A stretch of 64,000 nucleotides of DNA from Paenibacillus tuaregi (GTDB lineage: Bacteria; Bacillota; Bacilli; Paenibacillales; Paenibacillaceae), in assembly GCF_900086655.1 (NCBI RefSeq), contig NZ_LT575476.1, positions 4,842,292-4,906,291 of the forward strand, read 5' to 3'. The number at the start of each line of letters is the position of its first letter. The stretch's first letter is position 1. Positions 59,906 through 64,000 of the stretch are shown piece by piece. The notes below the pieces were generated by a model, which saw only the letters and a program-made list of their open reading frames with translations, did not search any database and was not told the origin of the DNA. Position numbers and translations under genes: made by a program.

Positions 59906-60202
59906 TTATAATCCGTTATCGCCGAAGGACTTGAAGTAAGGCACGAGTTTATCGGCAAGCTTGCCCGCATCCACCTGATATGTTCCTGAGGATACCTGTT
60001 CCTTCAATTCCTTAAGGCGCTGAACACGCGCTGGGTCTGCCGTTTTCTCCTTAGCCTGGGCCTGCAGCAGCTCCTGGGCAGCACTCGATATAGATACTTC
60101 ATCTTTACGTTTCATCTTCTTGTCGGTCAGCTGACGCTGATTCTCTAGTTGGCGTTGATACGAATTTATAGACCCGATTCTTCCGGTATCATTTATCTTC
60201 AT
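59906..60202 (-). CDS. flgM: Anti-sigma-D factor FlgM
   Basis: The 98-residue protein starts MKINDTGRIGSINSYQRQ and has the C-terminal helix region RVQRLKELKEQVSSGTYQVD, which binds SigD. It is released by export once the hook is built. A SigD promoter lies about 55 bases upstream, giving the usual negative feedback. Confidence 0.93.
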   Translation of the reverse strand: MKINDTGRIGSINSYQRQLENQRQLTDKKMKRKDEVSISSAAQELLQAQAKEKTADPARVQRLKELKEQVSSGTYQVDAGKLADKLVPYFKSFGDNGL

Positions 60203-60223
60203 AACCTACACCTTCTTTCTCAA

Positions 60224-60263
60224 AAATAATAAAATGCCGATAATCTCTACTAAGTTTATCGGC
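60224..60263 (-). terminator. Hairpin after yvyF, overlapping the flgM promoter
   Basis: GCCGATAA (60236-60243) pairs with TTATCGGC (60256-60263), and the minus strand continues ATTTTATTATTTTTG. It can end the yvyF transcript. Its left arm on the minus strand is also the -10 of the SigD promoter. Confidence 0.65.
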
Positions 60264-60283
60264 ACCATTTGAAACATTATTTA
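60256..60283 (-). promoter_or_regulatory. SigD promoter of flgM
   Basis: On the minus strand TAAA (60280-60283), 16 bases, then GCCGATAA (60256-60263), one base from the SigD consensus. It should drive flgM-flgN-flgK-flgL and onward. Confidence 0.7.
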
Positions 60284-60377
60284 TAGTTCCACGGGATGAA
60301 CTTTAACAAAATCCACAATCTCCCAAGTCATTAGTTATACCAAAACTATAGTTCTAGACGTACAAACACCTGTGAAT

Positions 60378-60791
60378 TTAGTCCTTGCGGAGACGGTCAA
60401 GGGTGTGATAAGCCGCATTGTTCCCACCCGACTCTAGTCCTCCGGCCTGCCGTTCTTCCCGGGAAGCCGCTGTAAGATCGCGTGTTAATCGGTTCCGGCA
60501 GCCATCACACATATTACCATCACGGATCAAAATTCCACAGACCTCGCAAGGGTACATCATGTTGGGGTTATTCGCCACCGAAATCCGGCCTTCTTTAATA
60601 AACTTGGTAATCTGCTTAACAGATACCTCTGTAGCCTCGGAAAGCTCATGAATCGTAGCCCCTTTATTCTCACGGAGGTATTTAAAGCAGCGGTCGTATT
60701 CCAGCTCAATATCTTTTATACAGGCGGAGCACATATTTTTAAAATTTTTGGCATACAGCTTGCCACAGCGAGGACAGTTATCAAGATCCAT
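60378..60791 (-). CDS. yvyF: YvyF-like flagellar-operon zinc protein
   Basis: The 137-residue protein has two Cys4-type sites, CPRCGKLYAKNFKNMCSAC at the start and CEVCGILIRDGNMCDGC near residue 83. Between them is a helix-turn-helix-like segment (ATIHELSEATEVSVKQITKF). It matches the conserved yvyF product between comFC and flgM; the role is unclear but DNA binding is plausible. The start is behind AGAGGAG. Confidence 0.9.
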   Translation of the reverse strand: MDLDNCPRCGKLYAKNFKNMCSACIKDIELEYDRCFKYLRENKGATIHELSEATEVSVKQITKFIKEGRISVANNPNMMYPCEVCGILIRDGNMCDGCRNRLTRDLTAASREERQAGGLESGGNNAAYHTLDRLRKD

Positions 60792-60912
60792 AGGGAATCT
60801 CCTCTTTCATTTCATTGTACTTAAATTGCGGGTCAGGAACAAATTCCAAATAAAGCCATGGAATATGCAAGGAAACTAAGTAAGGTTACTTGGCTATTCC
60901 TAAGATTACCTT

Positions 60913-60942
60913 ATAATACCACTGGCGTCTATCCCTATTCAA
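60913..60942 (-). promoter_or_regulatory. Probable SigA promoter of yvyF
   Basis: On the minus strand TTGAAT (60937-60942) and TATTAT (60913-60918) are 18 bases apart, about 120 bases before yvyF. The rest of the 60792-61118 gap shows no ORF with a ribosome binding site and no clear terminator for comFC. Confidence 0.5.
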
Positions 60943-61118
60943 TTAAGCAGACTCGTTATCTGCTCTGTGTGATCAAGACTGATCTTCTTGTTAATATATC
61001 GGTGGAAAAGCGTACTAATTTAACAATAAGTGTTACAAGAAGATAGAGTTTTTTCGTCCAGACAGTCAATATTTAAAGGGCCTGCTGATAGGTATCCTGT
61101 CCATCTCTCCTAATCTAT

Positions 61119-62384
61119 TTAAGACCTCGCCCAAGTCAAGCTGTATATCTCTGCCGGAACTCCAGCCGCCCCACATATCTGCAGCAGTTCCTGTGCACAG
61201 TGCTCCGCAGTGCTGCCGGTTGTGTATATGTCATCCACGAGCAGGAGGCGGAAGAGTTGGGTTGGCTCTGGTCTATGCCCGTCTGTATTGTTGGTACTAA
61301 TAATGTTGGTGCTGTTGGTGCTGTTGGTGCTGTTGGTGCTGTTGGTGCTGTTGGTGCTGTTGGTGCTGTTGGTGCTGTTGGTATTGCTGATGTTGCTGGT
61401 GTTTCTGCTGATGCAGTTTATGTTGTTCGTGTTATTCCTATTGATTTGGCTGTACCTGTTAACCTTGTTAATCGCGTTGTTATCGTTACTCCCATTGTTC
61501 TTGTTTATCAAGGCATTCGTGTTATTCGAAAAACCTATGCCCTCCATACCTTCGTTCCCTGTGCCTCTCACATTGTCCAATTCATCCTTCCTCGGCTCAC
61601 TATATATCCCATGCAACCCATGCCTCCCATCTATCCTGCCTAACCTATCCATCCGTTTCTTCCCATTTCTGCTCCGATGAAAAATCTCCCGAACCATCTC
61701 CTCCGCCCCCGGCACGGCCCTGAACACCCCCCGCATGCTGAGCAGCCTCTGCTCACGGCCTTTCAAGCTCTGCTTCTCGGTATTCCGGGACCGCTCGAGC
61801 AATTCGATGAGCGGAACCCTCGCTGCCCGGGCTGCTCCGGACGCGAGCAGCTCCGCCTGGTTGAAGCCGCGTTCGGCGAGCCTTTGGCTGCTGAGCGGCA
61901 CATAGGTTACGGCGTCGGCCTGCCAAGGCGTCCGGTCTCGCGCAGCTTCTGGCGGCCAAGGCAGCTGCGCCGCGTGACCTAGGTCGCCAGAAGCTGGAAT
62001 TAGGCCGGGAGCCGATAATTCCGACGCCATCGCCAGGTAGGCCCGTCCCATCATCCGGGCCAGCAGAGGGGCGTAGCCCTCATGGCCGCGATATTTATAC
62101 ATCGCGAGCCACTCCCTCATCCTCGCATCGTAAACTACCGCACTGCGGTTCAGAACGAAAGAGTGCCGCGATGCACCCGGACGGGTGCAGTCAGGGCATC
62201 CGATGGACCGTCCGCACAAGAGGCAGCGTGGCTGCAAAATCCAGGGAATTGCCAAAGCACAGTCCTGGCATAACTCAGGGTTATGCCGGTCTCTGCTGCG
62301 CATCATTTTCCCGCAGGCAAGACAGCCTGCTGCCGATGGAGTGAGAAGGCCAAGGATTGCCGATTGCAGACGATTCCAGCTCAT
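61119..62384 (-). CDS. comFC: ComFC competence protein with an Asn-rich insertion
   Basis: The 421-residue protein starts with a zinc site region (CLACGKMM...CQDCALAI, CLLCGRSIGCPDC) and a phosphoribosyltransferase fold. The latter has YVPLSSQRLAERGFNQAELLA and the PRPP loop LLLVDDIYTTGSTA. ComFC helps DNA uptake or processing in transformation. Usual ComFC proteins have about 230-250 residues. Here about 130 extra residues rich in Asn, Ser and Thr, including (NST)n, lie between residue 230 and the PRPP loop. The true start is ATG 62384, which overlaps the comFA stop (ATGA); the longer frame to 62486 is spurious. Confidence 0.9.
   Translation of the reverse strand: MSWNRLQSAILGLLTPSAAGCLACGKMMRSRDRHNPELCQDCALAIPWILQPRCLLCGRSIGCPDCTRPGASRHSFVLNRSAVVYDARMREWLAMYKYRGHEGYAPLLARMMGRAYLAMASELSAPGLIPASGDLGHAAQLPWPPEAARDRTPWQADAVTYVPLSSQRLAERGFNQAELLASGAARAARVPLIELLERSRNTEKQSLKGREQRLLSMRGVFRAVPGAEEMVREIFHRSRNGKKRMDRLGRIDGRHGLHGIYSEPRKDELDNVRGTGNEGMEGIGFSNNTNALINKNNGSNDNNAINKVNRYSQINRNNTNNINCISRNTSNISNTNSTNSTNSTNSTNSTNSTNSTNSTNIISTNNTDGHRPEPTQLFRLLLVDDIYTTGSTAEHCAQELLQICGAAGVPAEIYSLTWARS
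61304..61382 (+). repeat. 9-bp microsatellite in comFC
   Basis: Nearly nine tandem copies of a TGTTGGTGC unit encode alternating Asn-Ser-Thr on the minus strand. The unit is a multiple of three, so copy changes keep the frame. Confidence 0.92.
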
Positions 62385-64000
62385 CTCTCCCCCACCTTTC
62401 CTTGAGAACAAAGATATCCGCTCCGGCTGGCAAGCCGGTTCATCCCGCGAATCTGGCGGATGGCCCCCCGCTGGGAGGCCGTCCACTCCCTGGAGGCGAA
62501 GAGCACCTTCCCGGCCGGATCATCCTTGGATCTTCCGGCTCTGCCCGCCATCTGGACAAGGGAAGCTTCATCGAAGAGTCCGCTGTCCGCATCTAATATG
62601 TACACATCACTCCGCGGTACGGTTACCCCGCGTTCGAGAATCGTGGTGGTAATCAACACCCGGATCTCACCGGATCGGAAACTCAGCACTTTCTCCGATC
62701 TTCCCTCATCCTGTGAGGACGTTCCTTGAACCGGGACTTTGCTGCCGAGCAGAGAGCGAACCAGACGGACCAGCGGCTCAATGTGTCTTATTCGTGAGAC
62801 AAAGACGAAGATTTGAGCCCCTCGTTCAACTGAACCTTTCAGCTCCTTCAGCAGCGAAAGCGGCAGGCGTCGTCTAGCCAAGCAGCGTTCCACTGGCTCC
62901 ATAACAATTCTCTTAGGCACAGGGAGTGGATGTCCATGAAACCGTGCAGGTACCTTCGCATGAGGCATTCTGCCTGAAGCGACCGCACGCTGAAGCTGCT
63001 TCGGTGGCGTAGCCGAGAGCAGGATGAACCGCCCATCCGGCCGGCAGCAGTTCTCTGCCGCATAGGCTAGCATTGGATCATTGTGGTACGGAAATGCATC
63101 CAGTTCATCAATAATGACCAGATCAAAGGCTTGATGATATCTAAGCAGTTGATGCGTAGTGGCAAGCACCAGCCTAGCATTTTCCCACCGTTGGCTGCTT
63201 CCACCATAGAGCACGACTGGCGGGTTATCCGGAAAGACTTTCGCAATCCGCGGCGCAAGCTCAAGAACAACGTCACGTCTTGGCGTAGCCACCAGAACAC
63301 GGCCTCCGCGCTGCAGCACATGCTCAAGCAGCGGGAAAATCATCTCCGTTTTGCCTGCGCCGGTCACCGCCCAAAGCAGGAACCGCGGCGGCCCGCCAGT
63401 TGGGCCCCGCTTTCCCATCCGCCGGGCAGCACCTGGAAGATCAGCAAGCGGAGGTTGAGACGGTGGCCCGGCTGGCTGCCACTCTCCTGTACGGCGGCCG
63501 GCACCTGCAAGGCCGGAAACGGGAAGATGAGGCAGCGCTTCGCATGCCTGTCGCTCTCCCGCCCGGCCACCGGCATCTGCAAGACCGACTCCTGGAAGAT
63601 AAGGCGGATCTTCGTCCAGCTGCCACTCCCTCGTCCGACCGCTAGCACCTGCAAAGCCGGAAGCGGGAAGATGAGACGGCGCTTCGCCTGCCTGCTGCTT
63701 TCCTGTCCGACCATCGGCACCTGCAAAGCCGTCTGCCGCAAGATGAGGCGGCCCTTCATCCGGCCGCCGCTTCCCCGCCTGCCTGGCGCCATCTGCTGGC
63801 GCGGCGCCGAAGGGCTGCGATGGCCTTATATTGGGCCATCGCCACTTCCTCCCGCCGCCACCGCTTGGCTGGCCGGCGAGGAACTGCAGCGCGGCTTCAG
63901 CCGCCCCGCGCTGCGCCGGGCTCAGCCCCCACCGGTCCAGCCGGTCCCCGGTGGGGGCTACCGCTTCGGCCGCGTGCTTCGCCGCGGCCAGCACCAGCGC
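62381..64000 (-). CDS. comFA: ComFA DNA helicase/translocase, 5' end beyond right edge
   Basis: The frame is open through the right edge, so the N-terminus is missing (the zinc-finger region is not in view). Helicase motifs are present: Walker A TGAGKTE, VATPRRDVV, IIDELDAFP, LLSATPP, TTTILERGVTVP and QMAGRAGRSKDDPAG. ComFA powers uptake of transforming DNA. Between the N-terminal part and Walker A lie about 145 residues made of six 24-residue repeats (63359-63790), absent from usual ComFA. It is coupled to comFC by a four-base overlap. Confidence 0.9.
   Translation of the reverse strand, partial: ALVLAAAKHAAEAVAPTGDRLDRWGLSPAQRGAAEAALQFLAGQPSGGGGRKWRWPNIRPSQPFGAAPADGARQAGKRRPDEGPPHLAADGFAGADGRTGKQQAGEAPSHLPASGFAGASGRTREWQLDEDPPYLPGVGLADAGGRAGERQACEALPHLPVSGLAGAGRRTGEWQPAGPPSQPPLADLPGAARRMGKRGPTGGPPRFLLWAVTGAGKTEMIFPLLEHVLQRGGRVLVATPRRDVVLELAPRIAKVFPDNPPVVLYGGSSQRWENARLVLATTHQLLRYHQAFDLVIIDELDAFPYHNDPMLAYAAENCCRPDGRFILLSATPPKQLQRAVASGRMPHAKVPARFHGHPLPVPKRIVMEPVERCLARRRLPLSLLKELKGSVERGAQIFVFVSRIRHIEPLVRLVRSLLGSKVPVQGTSSQDEGRSEKVLSFRSGEIRVLITTTILERGVTVPRSDVYILDADSGLFDEASLVQMAGRAGRSKDDPAGKVLFASREWTASQRGAIRQIRGMNRLASRSGYLCSQGKVGER
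63359..63790 (-). repeat. Six 72-bp tandem repeats in comFA
   Basis: Six units of 24 codons follow one another with no gap (pattern GRTGKQQAGEAPSHLP.SGFAG). The inner units share DNA such as CACCTGCAA-GCCG and GAAGATGAG. The last unit is the normal segment that leads into the Walker A loop, suggesting that the array grew by copying the segment next to it. Confidence 0.8.

Noticed and set aside
61200..61680. Plus-strand ORFs made of Val-Gly-Ala or Leu-Val repeats opposite comFC
   Set aside because: They are the other frames of the 9-bp microsatellite and have no start signal; comFC on the minus strand carries the conserved motifs.

Overview
The window reads as chromosomal DNA of a low-to-mid GC, Gram-positive, flagellated and naturally competent member of the Firmicutes. 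The best guess is Paenibacillus or a close relative. The reasons are an S-layer-homology (SLH) anchored hydrolase, a ComF system, a long-form HPF, a yhbD-bactofilin cluster, FliW/CsrA control of flagellin, and gene order that follows the Bacillus comF-flg-hag-fli-hpf-secA-prfB-ftsEX-ctp-minJ region. No plasmid, phage or CRISPR locus is visible. Most genes lie on the minus strand; a plus-strand block occupies about 7.5-20 kb, itself interrupted by a minus-strand two-component pair.

Layout. 0-7 kb (minus): an unknown partial gene, a MinJ-like PDZ membrane protein, the protease CtpA, and an ftsE-ftsX operon with a LytM (M23) murein hydrolase directly behind ftsX. 7.5-20 kb: a VanW protein; a VanRS-type two-component system facing two plus-strand genes for a membrane alpha/beta hydrolase and an SLH-anchored serine hydrolase; a tiny HPr-like ORF; then a CPBP membrane protease, a ComP-like PDZ sensor kinase and a ComA-like regulator. 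20-24 kb (minus): yhbD-bacE-bacF (regulator plus two bactofilins) and a DHA2 exporter. 24-25 kb: a DinB-superfamily gene, a damaged IS1595-type transposase remnant and a strong promoter carrying a LexA-type SOS box. 25-34 kb: the complete arginine cluster argC-J-B-D-F-G-H. 34-40 kb: two paralogous secreted repeat proteins flanking an M3 oligopeptidase, then a YitT-family membrane protein. 40-45 kb: prfB with its programmed frameshift, secA, hpf and a cold-shock gene. 45-60.8 kb: flagellar genes flaG-fliD-fliS-fliT, a 1940-residue Ig-repeat exported protein, hag, csrA, fliW, yviE-like, flgL, flgK, flgN, flgM and yvyF. 61-64 kb: comFC and comFA, the latter cut by the right edge.

Regulation visible in the sequence. 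SigD-type promoters precede hag, flaG and flgM. The hag leader carries a hairpin with GGA in its loop and a GGA-containing Shine-Dalgarno sequence, the arrangement used by CsrA. A putative ARG box lies inside the argC promoter. A dyad lies between -35 and -10 of the yhbD operon. Many minus-strand rho-independent terminators can be drawn.

The most unusual signals are four. First, a family of about seven intergenic elements of 130-220 bp, all in one orientation, with nested inverted repeats whose stem sequence changes in a compensatory way between copies; several sit between arg genes. Second, an SOS-type promoter separated from the next intact gene by transposon and repeat debris. Third, a giant Ig-repeat protein inside the flagellar cluster, with nearly identical 570-bp higher-order repeats. 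Fourth, in-frame repeat expansions in both comFA and comFC.
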